A stretch of DNA of 6,227 nucleotides from JACZXQ01 sp036986155 (GTDB taxonomy: Bacteria; Gemmatimonadota; Gemmatimonadetes; Longimicrobiales; Gaopeijiaceae), in contig BTRA01000163.1 of the NCBI GenBank assembly GCA_036986155.1, positions 1 through 6,227 on the forward strand, read 5' to 3'. How positions within the stretch are numbered: the first letter of the stretch is position 1; each line of letters begins with the position of its first letter. The position numbers and the translations under genes were made by a program. The notes under the pieces were generated by a model. That model was not told the origin of the DNA and searched no databases. It was given only the letters and a program-made list of their open reading frames with translations. Shown here in pieces: positions 1 to 6,201 of this stretch.

Positions 1-286
1 ACCGAGGTGACGACTCGGAGCGGTCCGCGCTCGTCAGCTTGCGGTGTGTGGACCCGTCGGCGCTCACGATCCAGACGCGCCCTTCGCGACGGTCCCGCAT
101 GATGCTCATCGTGTTGCGCACGTACGCCACGTGCTCCCCGTCCAGGGCGATCCGGACGTCCGAGGCGTACTCGACCTGGAAGACGTCCAGAGGGGCGAAG
201 GGGGGTTGGGCGGCCTGGGCGGTTGCCTCCGTGGTAATGGTCAGGGCTAGTAGGGTGCAGGCGGGTAGGACGGTCCAGGTACGCAC
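1..286 (-). CDS. Secreted S9-family peptidase (prolyl oligopeptidase/acylaminoacyl-peptidase type), N-terminal part only
   Basis: Seen: reading leftward from a GTG at 286-284 gives 95 codons open to the window edge. Residues 1-24 form a signal peptide (hydrophobic VLPACTLLALTI, then an ATAQA-like cleavage site). The mature start is PLDVFQVEYASDVRIALDG, then YVRNTMSIMRDRREGRVWIV, SADGSTHRKLT and SADRSESSPR. Known: this run (P-L-D-V-F-x-L-E-Y-A-S-D, then D-R-R-x-x-x-L-W-I-V, then the S-S-P-R-W blade motif) is the usual opening of the beta-propeller in exported S9 peptidases that degrade peptides outside the cytoplasm. The catalytic Ser-Asp-His domain would lie beyond the edge, so activity cannot be judged. 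GTG is chosen because a GGAG lies 7 nt upstream and no in-frame ATG precedes it. The gene is divergent from the TPR gene. Inferred: periplasmic or outer-surface peptidase. A related WD40-like propeller protein is the alternative. Confidence 0.82.
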   Translation of the reverse strand, partial: MRTWTVLPACTLLALTITTEATAQAAQPPFAPLDVFQVEYASDVRIALDGEHVAYVRNTMSIMRDRREGRVWIVSADGSTHRKLTSADRSESSPR

Positions 287-303
287 GACGAATCTCCATG
301 GTT

Positions 304-339
304 GGGTTGGGGGGAAGGTAGGGGGCGGGGGGGGTGGGG
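304..339 (+). other. G-rich tract with G-quadruplex potential in the divergent intergenic region
   Basis: Five runs of three or more G (304-306, 309-314, 321-325, 327-334, 336-339) are separated by 1-6 nt, which fits the usual G-quadruplex pattern. The tract starts 18 nt upstream of the GTG of the S9 gene, with the G-rich strand being that gene's template strand. The rest of the 287-498 gap shows no promoter I would defend. Function is unknown; it may be only compositional drift. Confidence 0.35.
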
Positions 340-498
340 CGCGATCCACGAGGGCCGTCCAGCTCGCGCGCTATGCCCGCGATCACCATCTTAGCGGCAC
401 GGAAGATCGCAGTGAGGTTAGGAGGCGGTGGGTGGTGCTCATGCTAGAGGAAGGTTGTACGTGAACAAAAGCCACGCTCAAGGTGAGAGCACCAGGCA

Positions 499-2163
499 AT
501 GAAGGTTGCCAGACTCCTCGACGAGCTGAAGCGCCGGAAGGTCGCGAGGCGAGGGCTCCTCTACCTCGTCGTGGCGTGGATCCTCATGCAGGTCGTCGAC
601 ATCGTCTTTCCGGCGCTGAGCATCCCCGATTGGGCCCTGTCCATGGTGGTGGTGCTGCTGATCCTCGGCTTTCCCGTGGCGATCGTGCTGGCGTGGATGT
701 TCGAGACGCCATCCGCAATCGCAAAAGGCAAGCCTCGGCCCGGCCGTCCTGCCCGCGCTGGGCGGGCCGATGGGGAGGCGGACGCAGACGCACCGCGCTC
801 GATCGCCGTCCTCCCGTTCGTCAACATGAGTGACGACACGGACAACGAGTACTTCTCAGACGGCATGACCGAGGAGATCCTCAACGCGCTGACGAAGGTG
901 CCCGGGCTGCGTGTCGCATCCCGCACATCGTCATTCGCGTTCAAAGGCGAGGCGAAGGACGTACTCGAAATCGCCGAGGACCTCCGTGTGGATACCGTCG
1001 TAGAGGGAAGCGTGCGCAAGGCCGGCGAGCGGGTGCGTGTGACCGCCCAGCTCATCAGCGCGGAAGACGGCTACCATCTCTGGTCCGAGACGTACGACGG
1101 CGACCTCGAGGACATCTTCCGGCTTCAGGACGACATCGCGCGCTCGATCGTCGAAGCCCTCAAGATCGAGTTGGTCGGCTCGAAGGACACCCCGCTGGTC
1201 GAGCCCGAGACCGAGGATGTCCAAGCCTACACGCACTATCTACAGGGCAGGTTCTTCTTCAACCGATTCCAGGAGAACGATCTCGAGCGGAGCCTGGAGC
1301 AGTACCGGACGGCGCTCGAGCACGACCCGAAATACGGGCGTGCCTACGCCGGTATCGCCGACACCTGGATGCAGTTGGCGGACGACTGGGTCCCGCCGGA
1401 GCAGGCCTACCCAGAGGCGAAGGAGGCCGCACAGAAAGCGATCGACCTGGATGAGTCTCTCGCAGAGGCGCATACCGCCCTCGGCAAGGTCCACGGGTGG
1501 TTCGAGTGGGACTTCGACCGAGCCGAGCTCGCGCTGCGCCGGGCAGTTGCGACAAACCCCAAGTACCCCGACGCCCACTGGGGACTCGGCAGCATCTTGC
1601 CGCCAAACGGGCAGCTCGGCGCCGCCATCGAGGAGATGAGGACCGCGCTCGCGCTCGACCCACTGTCACCGGTCTTCAGCTATTTCTTCGCACGCTTCCT
1701 CATGTTCGACGGTCGCCTCGACGAGGCCGTGGAGCAGTGCACGCTTGCCAGCCAGCTCGATCCTACGTCGTTTCGGCCCGACCAGGTACTCGGCCAGTGC
1801 CACCTACTCCGCGGGCAGCCGGACGCGGCGCTCGAGCGGTTCCAGCGCGCGCACGAGGTGAGCGGCGTGGTGTCGGTAAACGCCTACATCGCCCGTGCGT
1901 TAGGCGCCCTGGGGCGTACCGACGAGGCGCGCGACCTGCTCAATCGCGTGGAAGCCGGCGAGGAATACGTCCGCTCGGAGTTCATGGCTGCCGCTTGGGG
2001 GGCGTTGGGCGACCGGGACAGGGCGTTCAAAGCACTCGAGACTGCCTTCGAGGCCCGCAGCGCAGGGTTGATCTACGTGCACGTCGACCCGGCATACGAC
2101 ACGCTCTGGGACGACCCTCGGTTCGACGATCTCGCGAAGCGGGTTGGGTTGAAGAGCGGGTAG
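499..2163 (+). CDS. Membrane-anchored TolB/FlgO-like domain protein with TPR repeats
   Basis: 554 aa. Seen: a basic N-terminus (LKRRKVARR, residues 10-18), two transmembrane helices (about 19-40 and 45-67) and a charged linker (70-99). A TolB-N/FlgO-like domain spans about 100-224, with SIAVLPFVNMS, EYFSDGMTEEIL, SRTSSFAFKG, VVEGSVRK, RVTAQLI and LWSETYDG. Tetratricopeptide repeats fill about 240-490 (including YGRAYAGIADTW and YPDAHWGLG), ending in a tail with DDPRFDDLAKRVGL. Known: this TolB-like plus TPR module usually sits behind an adenylate cyclase, DNA-binding or Ser/Thr kinase domain; here two membrane helices take that place. No catalytic domain is visible, so a scaffold or sensory role at the inner membrane is inferred. 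The ATG has an AGGTGAG about 11 nt upstream, a rather long spacing. It is divergent from the peptidase and convergent with the glycosyltransferase. Family assignment is firm; the biological role is unknown. Confidence 0.93.
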   Translation: MKVARLLDELKRRKVARRGLLYLVVAWILMQVVDIVFPALSIPDWALSMVVVLLILGFPVAIVLAWMFETPSAIAKGKPRPGRPARAGRADGEADADAPRSIAVLPFVNMSDDTDNEYFSDGMTEEILNALTKVPGLRVASRTSSFAFKGEAKDVLEIAEDLRVDTVVEGSVRKAGERVRVTAQLISAEDGYHLWSETYDGDLEDIFRLQDDIARSIVEALKIELVGSKDTPLVEPETEDVQAYTHYLQGRFFFNRFQENDLERSLEQYRTALEHDPKYGRAYAGIADTWMQLADDWVPPEQAYPEAKEAAQKAIDLDESLAEAHTALGKVHGWFEWDFDRAELALRRAVATNPKYPDAHWGLGSILPPNGQLGAAIEEMRTALALDPLSPVFSYFFARFLMFDGRLDEAVEQCTLASQLDPTSFRPDQVLGQCHLLRGQPDAALERFQRAHEVSGVVSVNAYIARALGALGRTDEARDLLNRVEAGEEYVRSEFMAAAWGALGDRDRAFKALETAFEARSAGLIYVHVDPAYDTLWDDPRFDDLAKRVGLKSG

Positions 2164-2272
2164 GGGGGGCTGAGCGTAAGGCGCCGCCACATTGTTGGAT
2201 CTGGGGTGTGGAACCGGAAACGCACTATGCTGAACGGGTCAGTTCTCGAGCGCCTTCAACCTTTGCTGCACG

Positions 2273-2303
2273 TCGAGTCGGTCGGCCCGGAAGACCGACT
2301 CGA
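2273..2303. terminator. Perfect 11-bp inverted repeat in the convergent gap, possible bidirectional terminator
   Basis: Arms 2273-2283 (TCGAGTCGGTC) and 2293-2303 (GACCGACTCGA) pair perfectly around a 9-nt loop. The hairpin lies between the 3' ends of the TPR gene (stop at 2163) and the glycosyltransferase gene (stop at 2402), where a shared terminator is expected. Neither side has a T-run, so it is not a classical intrinsic terminator; it may act without one, mark a Rho-dependent end, or be part of an older gene remnant. I see nothing else firm in 2164-2401. Confidence 0.4.
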
Positions 2304-2401
2304 ACCGGTGGAAGCGGGTCTCAAGGCCATCGAAGCACCAATCTAAGCCGGGTGGGCGGGCGAATCCATGTTGGGGTGGGAATCACCTGACCCCACCACG
2401 T

Positions 2402-3823
2402 TCACCCGATCACCTGCCTGTAGATCTCGCCGTACCGACGGGCGATCTCCTTCCAGTCGTACTCGCCACGGACGAGCGCCAGTGCGTTCGCGCCGCGGCG
2501 TTTTCGTTCTGTCCCATCCGTCAGGGCCTCGTGCAGTGTCGCCGCAAGGGACTCCAGGTCGTCGACTTCGCAGAGCCAGCCGTTCGCACGCGGTCCGGCA
2601 TCGACCACGAAATCGAGGGGCCCGCCGCTTCGGGTCGCGACCACCGGAACTCCGATCGCCATCGCCTCGAGGTATACCTGGCCAAACGGCTCGTTGTAGG
2701 ACGGCGCGACCAGAACATCGGCGAGGTTGAGTCCTTGAGAAAGGACATCGTGCGGCAGCCACCCGCAGAAGAACACGTTCGGCAGGTCGAGGGAGCGGGC
2801 GACCGTGCAAGGATGTTCGCCTTCCCATTCACCGGGCATCCCTCCCCAGACGAGCAGGTTGAACGGGGGATGATCGCTGTCGAACGATTGATTGACTCGC
2901 GAGACGGCCCTGAGCAACAACGGAACGCGCTTGAAGTCGAGAAAGCGCCCCACGAATATCAGAAGCGGCTTCAAAGCGCCTGATTCGTCCTTGAACCTCT
3001 CGATGTCGGATTGCTCGTACCGCACGCTTCCCGGGACACCGCTTTCGTCCCAGCCCCGCGGCTCCTCTACCAGGATCTTCCGCAGAAAGCTCCATCTGTC
3101 GTCCGTGGACCAATCCAGCGGCTGGAACAGAGACGTGTCCACGCCATTCGGGATCGTGGCGATGTGTTTCTCGTCGATCCCGAGGCGTGCGATCGCCCGC
3201 TCACGAATGTCGGGGCTGATGGCGGCGAAGTGGTCCGTCAGGTCGACCGCGTCGGTGAGCATGCCACGCCCGACGTGGTGGTCCAGCTCACCGGGACCGC
3301 CCGACTCCCCGCTCAACTCGTCGAGACGCTCCAGCATCTTGATCTCCGTGCCATGCAACTGCGTCAGCTTGGGCACCGAGGGGAAGATCCGCGCCGCGGC
3401 GACATGCGCGTGCGTGAGATGGTGGAGGTGGAGAAGGTCGGGCTGGAAGCGCTCCCTAACGCCCTCGAACACTCCGGTCCAGCACCGCAACTGTGCTGCG
3501 TACTCGGTGTCCGTGAGCTTGTAGAAAACACGGTCGGGTACGCCGGATTTGTCTTCATAGCTCGGGTGAAAGGGGATGTCCCACTCGTCGGATAGCGCAT
3601 CTTCGCCCTGTTCGAATCCGCGCCACGCGTCGGTATAGTCGACCAAGGTCAGGGGGATGTCCTCGAAAAACACGTTGGCGTCGTGTTGCGGGTCGCCGTC
3701 GCGCAGCGTGCCGGTGATCAGATGCACGTCGTGGCCCAGCTCGATCAGGGCCCGCGACAGATAGCGGGCCACCTGCGCGCTCCCGCCCCTGGGATAGAAG
3801 ATGAGGGTCATGAGGATTTTCAT
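2402..3823 (-). CDS. Glycosyltransferase family 4 (GT-B fold)
   Basis: 473 aa. Seen: N-terminal MKILMTLIFYPRGGSAQVAR with the glycine-rich acceptor-side loop (GGSAQ, 13-17), LLHLHHLTH (130-138), LHGTE (156-160), NGVD (226-229), FVGRFLDFKRV (290-300, with the conserved Arg and Lys of the donor site), and PSYNEPFGQVYLEAMAIG, whose E378 and E386 form the EX7E pair typical of retaining GT4 enzymes. VVATRSGGPLDFV follows. Known: such enzymes transfer a sugar from a nucleotide-sugar donor to a glycan, lipid or small molecule at the cytoplasmic side of the membrane. Donor and acceptor cannot be told from sequence. The stretch between NGVD and FVGR (about 60 residues) is longer than the usual 20-30. 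The ATG at 3823 has no clear Shine-Dalgarno; a second ATG four codons later has none either, so the start rests on the family-like MKIL opening. No sugar-pathway genes adjoin it. Confidence 0.95.
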   Translation of the reverse strand: MKILMTLIFYPRGGSAQVARYLSRALIELGHDVHLITGTLRDGDPQHDANVFFEDIPLTLVDYTDAWRGFEQGEDALSDEWDIPFHPSYEDKSGVPDRVFYKLTDTEYAAQLRCWTGVFEGVRERFQPDLLHLHHLTHAHVAAARIFPSVPKLTQLHGTEIKMLERLDELSGESGGPGELDHHVGRGMLTDAVDLTDHFAAISPDIRERAIARLGIDEKHIATIPNGVDTSLFQPLDWSTDDRWSFLRKILVEEPRGWDESGVPGSVRYEQSDIERFKDESGALKPLLIFVGRFLDFKRVPLLLRAVSRVNQSFDSDHPPFNLLVWGGMPGEWEGEHPCTVARSLDLPNVFFCGWLPHDVLSQGLNLADVLVAPSYNEPFGQVYLEAMAIGVPVVATRSGGPLDFVVDAGPRANGWLCEVDDLESLAATLHEALTDGTERKRRGANALALVRGEYDWKEIARRYGEIYRQVIG

Positions 3824-4094
3824 GATGGGCGGGTTGCCGGGTGTTCAGTGTTCATGTGCGGAAAGATGGCACAAGGTGGCTGAAGGACAGAATGTTGGGG
3901 GTCGGCCTGAAATCGAGCAAACGCCTCGTGGGCCTGATCCTGAAGGGAAGGGAGTCTGAGGAGCGCCTGTCTGAAGCTGGCCGAAGTCCGCGAGGTCAAC
4001 GTTGATCCGTAACCAGCGGCTCCGTCTCTCCGGCATCATCCTCGGCGATGGGAAAGACAGGCCGTCGCGGGGTAGGGAGCCCACCACCCGCGCG
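3824..4094. other. Divergent intergenic region without a supported gene
   Basis: This 271-bp stretch separates the glycosyltransferase start from the Fic-gene operator array. Both strands hold only short open frames with no recognisable protein: 80 codons on the minus strand at 3845-4087 and a 37-codon frame on the plus strand at 3892-4005. I see no tRNA, convincing hairpin or insertion-sequence end. The promoter of the glycosyltransferase gene should lie here, but I cannot place it. Confidence 0.5.
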
Positions 4095-4156
4095 TAGGAC
4101 TTTCATATGCATCCGTCTAGGGGTATTATATGCACACCCCTAGGGATTTCATATGC
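4095..4156 (+). repeat. Three-copy 16-bp iterated motif at exact 23-bp period (candidate operator array)
   Basis: Copies at 4095-4110 (TAGGACTTTCATATGC), 4118-4133 (TAGGGGTATTATATGC) and 4141-4156 (TAGGGATTTCATATGC) share TAGG, two variable bases and T-W-T-Y-ATATGC. Their starts are 23 bp apart both times. The outer copies contain the palindrome CATATG. An 8-bp inverted repeat, CTAGGGGT (4117-4124) and ACCCCTAG (4136-4143), is centred on the middle copy. The array is far more AT-rich than its surroundings and ends 15 nt before the Fic start codon. Inferred: binding sites for a regulator, possibly the winged-helix region of the Fic protein itself. The repeat is directly visible; its function is not. 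Confidence 0.7.
4102..4129 (+). promoter_or_regulatory. Candidate promoter of the Fic gene embedded in the repeat array
   Basis: TTCATA (4102-4107, four of six matches to the -35 consensus) and TATTAT (4124-4129, five of six matches to the -10 consensus) are 16 bp apart. Transcription would start near 4136 and give a leader of roughly 36 nt. The first motif copy covers the -35, the second covers the -10, and the third lies just downstream, so protein bound to the array would block polymerase. Housekeeping sigma-factor preference in this organism is unknown. Confidence 0.38.
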
Positions 4157-4160
4157 GGGC

Positions 4161-4168
4161 GGAGTGAG
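4161..4168 (+). promoter_or_regulatory. Ribosome binding site that decides the Fic gene start
   Basis: GGAGTGAG lies with its GGAG 7 nt before the ATG at 4172. The upstream in-frame ATG at 4130 lies inside the repeat array and has no comparable site, so it is rejected as the start. Another in-frame ATG at 4178 would be 13 nt from GGAG and is less well placed. Confidence 0.7.
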
Positions 4169-4171
4169 CCG

Positions 4172-5713
4172 ATGAGCATGAGCGCACGGGAATGGTTGGC
4201 GAAGGTGGCCGCGACAGATCGGCCTCCGGTGCTCACCAAAGCGGATCTTCCGGAAAAGCGGATCCTACGAGAGCTCGAGCGAAGCGGGGCGTTGATCAGG
4301 CTTCGGGGAGAGATCGTCGTGATCAAACGCCCCTCGGACAGCAGAGATGAGGTGCTTCGCCGGTTGTACTGGCCCATCGTCGGGGCGCTCCTTACCCGCT
4401 ATGCGCCTGCTGTGGTCGAGCGAGACTCCGCGGTCCGTGTGTTGGTTGGCGACGAGACGCCGCCGCGGGTTCTACGGATTCGCAACGGACGCAATGCCAG
4501 CAACTTCGAGGTCGCCCTCGGCGGAGATCTCACCGTCGTGGTCACGGCGGGTGCCGTGGCTGAGTCGTCGATTCGTACCCTGCCGGTGGGTGACGCCACC
4601 GTATCGGTGGACGAGTCGGCGCGGATCCTGGGTGGCTTGGAGCTGCGGTTCGTGCGTGACAACCTCGATACGATCAGCGTGTGGCTCAGGTCTCTGGTGT
4701 TGTCACGGGCATCGATCGAGGCCGCGTACCGCGAGAATCCGCGCCCGGTAGTCTATCGGCGCATCGCTCACCTGGCCGAGGACATCGGGAATGAGCGGCT
4801 GGCCGAGGCCCTCGCCGATGTCGTCCGGACGAATCAGGACGTGCGCATCGGCCGGGGCCAGACCGGTGTCGGCACTGAGCTGATCGTGCCACCGCTGGCC
4901 CGAGCCACGCCGACGACCCGACGCCCCTGGCTCGACCGGCTGAACCTCCAGATCGACACGTTTCGCGAGCAGATCGCCGAGGCTGCAAGGCATCAACCAC
5001 TCGCTCGGCCGACAACGTCTCTGCCGGATCTAATACTTCAGGCGAAGGAGGCGAAGACCCACGACGTCTATCACTCGACCTCCATCGAGGGATACCGAAT
5101 TCGCTATGAGGACGTGAGCGTGCTTCTCGGAGGAACCCCGGAAGGCGCCATGTCGGAAGCCGAGGTTCGTGATCGAATGGCGGTTCTGGGATATTCCCTG
5201 GCCTTCGACAACCTGCTGGAGCGGATCGAACGGGAGGGCGCCCGTCTGGTACCCACCACCACAATGGTCCTGGACCTGTACGTGGATCTCTTCAGTCCCT
5301 CTGTCGAGGCGGGCATCGTGGATCCCGAACTGCTCCGCGGATGGCGCGCCGAGCCGGTGTTCATCAGGGACTCCCGGTACGTGCCGCCGGCCGCCGAGCG
5401 CGTGGGGGACATGATGAACCTCATGGTGGAGCGACTGGCCGACCTCGACGAGCCCATCGTCGAAGCGATCCTGGGCCACCTCATGCTCGTCAGCATCCAC
5501 CCGTTCCCGGATGGAAACGGGCGCGTGGGGCGCTTCCTCATGAACGCGATTCTGCTCGCCAACGGGTGGCCGTGGCTCACGATTCATGAGGGAGACCGGG
5601 GCGGCTACTTCGACAGCTTGAAAAAGGCTCAGCTCGATATGGATGCGCGAGACTTCGGCGTGTTTGTGCTGGAGCGGCTTGGTGGCGCATCGGAGGGATC
5701 GGGTGGGGTGTAG
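4172..5713 (+). CDS. Fic-domain protein (predicted AMPylase) with N-terminal AbiEi-like winged helix and class II autoinhibitory motif
   Basis: 513 aa. Seen: residues 4-54 read as a winged helix (AREWLAKVAA, LTKADL, ILRELERSGALIRLRGEIVVI), the pattern of AbiEi-type antitoxins. A middle region (about 55-250) contains VVYRRIAHLAEDIGNERLAEAL. The Fic core follows: autoinhibitory STSIEG (S302 to G307, E306), flap-like YVPPAAERVGDMMN, then HPFPDGNGRVGR with H443, D447, G448-N449-G450-R451 and R454. It ends with GGYFDSLKKAQLDMDARDF. Known: this Fic motif transfers AMP from ATP to a hydroxyl of a target protein. An S/T-xxx-E-G/N helix before the core blocks the last Arg and restrains activity (class II). 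All key residues are present, so a functional but self-restrained enzyme is predicted. Inferred: the winged helix binds DNA, perhaps the repeat array upstream. The target protein is unknown. Fic assignment is very firm; the AbiEi resemblance is moderate. Confidence 0.95.
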   Translation: MSMSAREWLAKVAATDRPPVLTKADLPEKRILRELERSGALIRLRGEIVVIKRPSDSRDEVLRRLYWPIVGALLTRYAPAVVERDSAVRVLVGDETPPRVLRIRNGRNASNFEVALGGDLTVVVTAGAVAESSIRTLPVGDATVSVDESARILGGLELRFVRDNLDTISVWLRSLVLSRASIEAAYRENPRPVVYRRIAHLAEDIGNERLAEALADVVRTNQDVRIGRGQTGVGTELIVPPLARATPTTRRPWLDRLNLQIDTFREQIAEAARHQPLARPTTSLPDLILQAKEAKTHDVYHSTSIEGYRIRYEDVSVLLGGTPEGAMSEAEVRDRMAVLGYSLAFDNLLERIEREGARLVPTTTMVLDLYVDLFSPSVEAGIVDPELLRGWRAEPVFIRDSRYVPPAAERVGDMMNLMVERLADLDEPIVEAILGHLMLVSIHPFPDGNGRVGRFLMNAILLANGWPWLTIHEGDRGGYFDSLKKAQLDMDARDFGVFVLERLGGASEGSGGV

Positions 5714-5728
5714 TGGCTGGGTGGTCAC

Positions 5729-6201
5729 ATGGGGCCGCTTGAAGACCTCAGCCTCCTGAACGGGCGACTGCCCGCGCGAGCGATGGGACTCGTGAAGGAA
5801 TGGGTGAAACGGTTCCCGTTTCGTGAGATGGTACGGAGAGGCTGGCTCGAGGACGCCCGCAGTGTTCCCGACCGAGCCCACGCGCTCCTCGAGTTCTTCG
5901 GGGTCGCGTCACCCGAGCAGTGGGACGCGGTTTACGAGCGGCACGCGGTAGCATTCCGGAAGTCGGCGGCGTTCGAAGCAAACCCGACCGATTCGTGGAG
6001 ATTGCCGCATGGGCGACTCACTCACAGGCGGCGATCGAGGACTTTGCAGCGAGCGTTGGTGTGTCTCCTGGGATCGTCGTCGGCCGACTCCAGCACGATG
6101 GACACCTGCCCCATTCCCACTGCAACGATCTCAAGCTGAGGCTGGAAGGGGCGCCTTTGGATCCGGCGGTGGCATGGACGACCCGCAGCGTACCTGATTG
6201 A
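5729..6201 (+). pseudogene. Broken XRE/HigA–ImmA/IrrE-type gene: both ends kept, peptidase centre lost, frameshifted
   Basis: Seen: one frame from 5729 encodes FPFREMVRRGWLED (residues 29-42), LLEFFGVASPEQWDAVY (53-69) and VAFRKSAAFEANP (74-86), then loses sense after about 5989. A frame shifted by one base (about 5986-6201) encodes IEDFAASVGVSPGIVVGRL, then QHDGHLPHSHCNDLKLRLE. Known: in HigA/XRE regulators fused to an ImmA/IrrE metallopeptidase, the first block follows the helix-turn-helix and the second is the conserved C-terminus. The peptidase with its HEXXH zinc motif lies between them. Here that centre and the helix-turn-helix are missing, so a frameshift alone cannot restore the protein. 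Residues 10-25 (LNGRLPARAMGLVKEW) recall the tail of DUF4160 proteins, which would make the left end chimeric; this is tentative. It begins 15 nt after the Fic stop with no clear ribosome site. Confidence 0.75.

Noticed and set aside
39..464. Plus-strand frame of 141 codons across the left edge and the divergent gap
   Set aside because: Low-complexity Arg/Gly/Val product spanning the G-tract and antisense to the S9 peptidase, which has a signal peptide and family motifs.
2227..2346. 39-codon plus-strand frame starting ATG at 2227
   Set aside because: No good ribosome site, no recognisable product, and it runs through the 11-bp hairpin; the antisense reading looks at least as protein-like.
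1497..2390. Long plus-strand frame (297 codons) overlapping the TPR gene
   Set aside because: Arg/Ala/Gly-rich out-of-frame shadow of a high-GC gene; the TPR frame is clearly the coding one.
2372..2395. Short inverted repeat TGGGGT/ACCCCA near the glycosyltransferase stop as a terminator
   Set aside because: Only 6 bp with a 12-nt loop and no T-run; much weaker than the 2273-2303 hairpin.
3892..4005. 37-codon plus-strand frame (MLGVGLKSSKRLVGLILKGR...)
   Set aside because: An AAGGA precedes the ATG but only 4 nt away, and the peptide has no recognisable features; a chance frame in GC-rich DNA is likely.
3845..4087. 80-codon minus-strand frame upstream of the glycosyltransferase
   Set aside because: Composition rich in Pro, Ser and Arg with no motif; resembles random translation of an intergenic region.
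4095..4156. CRISPR array
   Set aside because: Only three 16-bp copies with 7-bp gaps, promoter-proximal and partly degenerate; unit and spacer sizes do not fit a CRISPR.
4130..4171. Upstream ATG at 4130 as the start of the Fic protein (14 extra residues)
   Set aside because: It lies inside the 23-bp repeat array and next to the candidate -10, has no ribosome site, and the extra residues do not fit the winged-helix start. The ATG at 4172 has GGAG at ideal spacing.
5030..5881. Long minus-strand frame (283 codons) opposite the Fic gene
   Set aside because: His/Arg/Pro-rich antisense shadow without motifs; the Fic frame carries the conserved catalytic motif.
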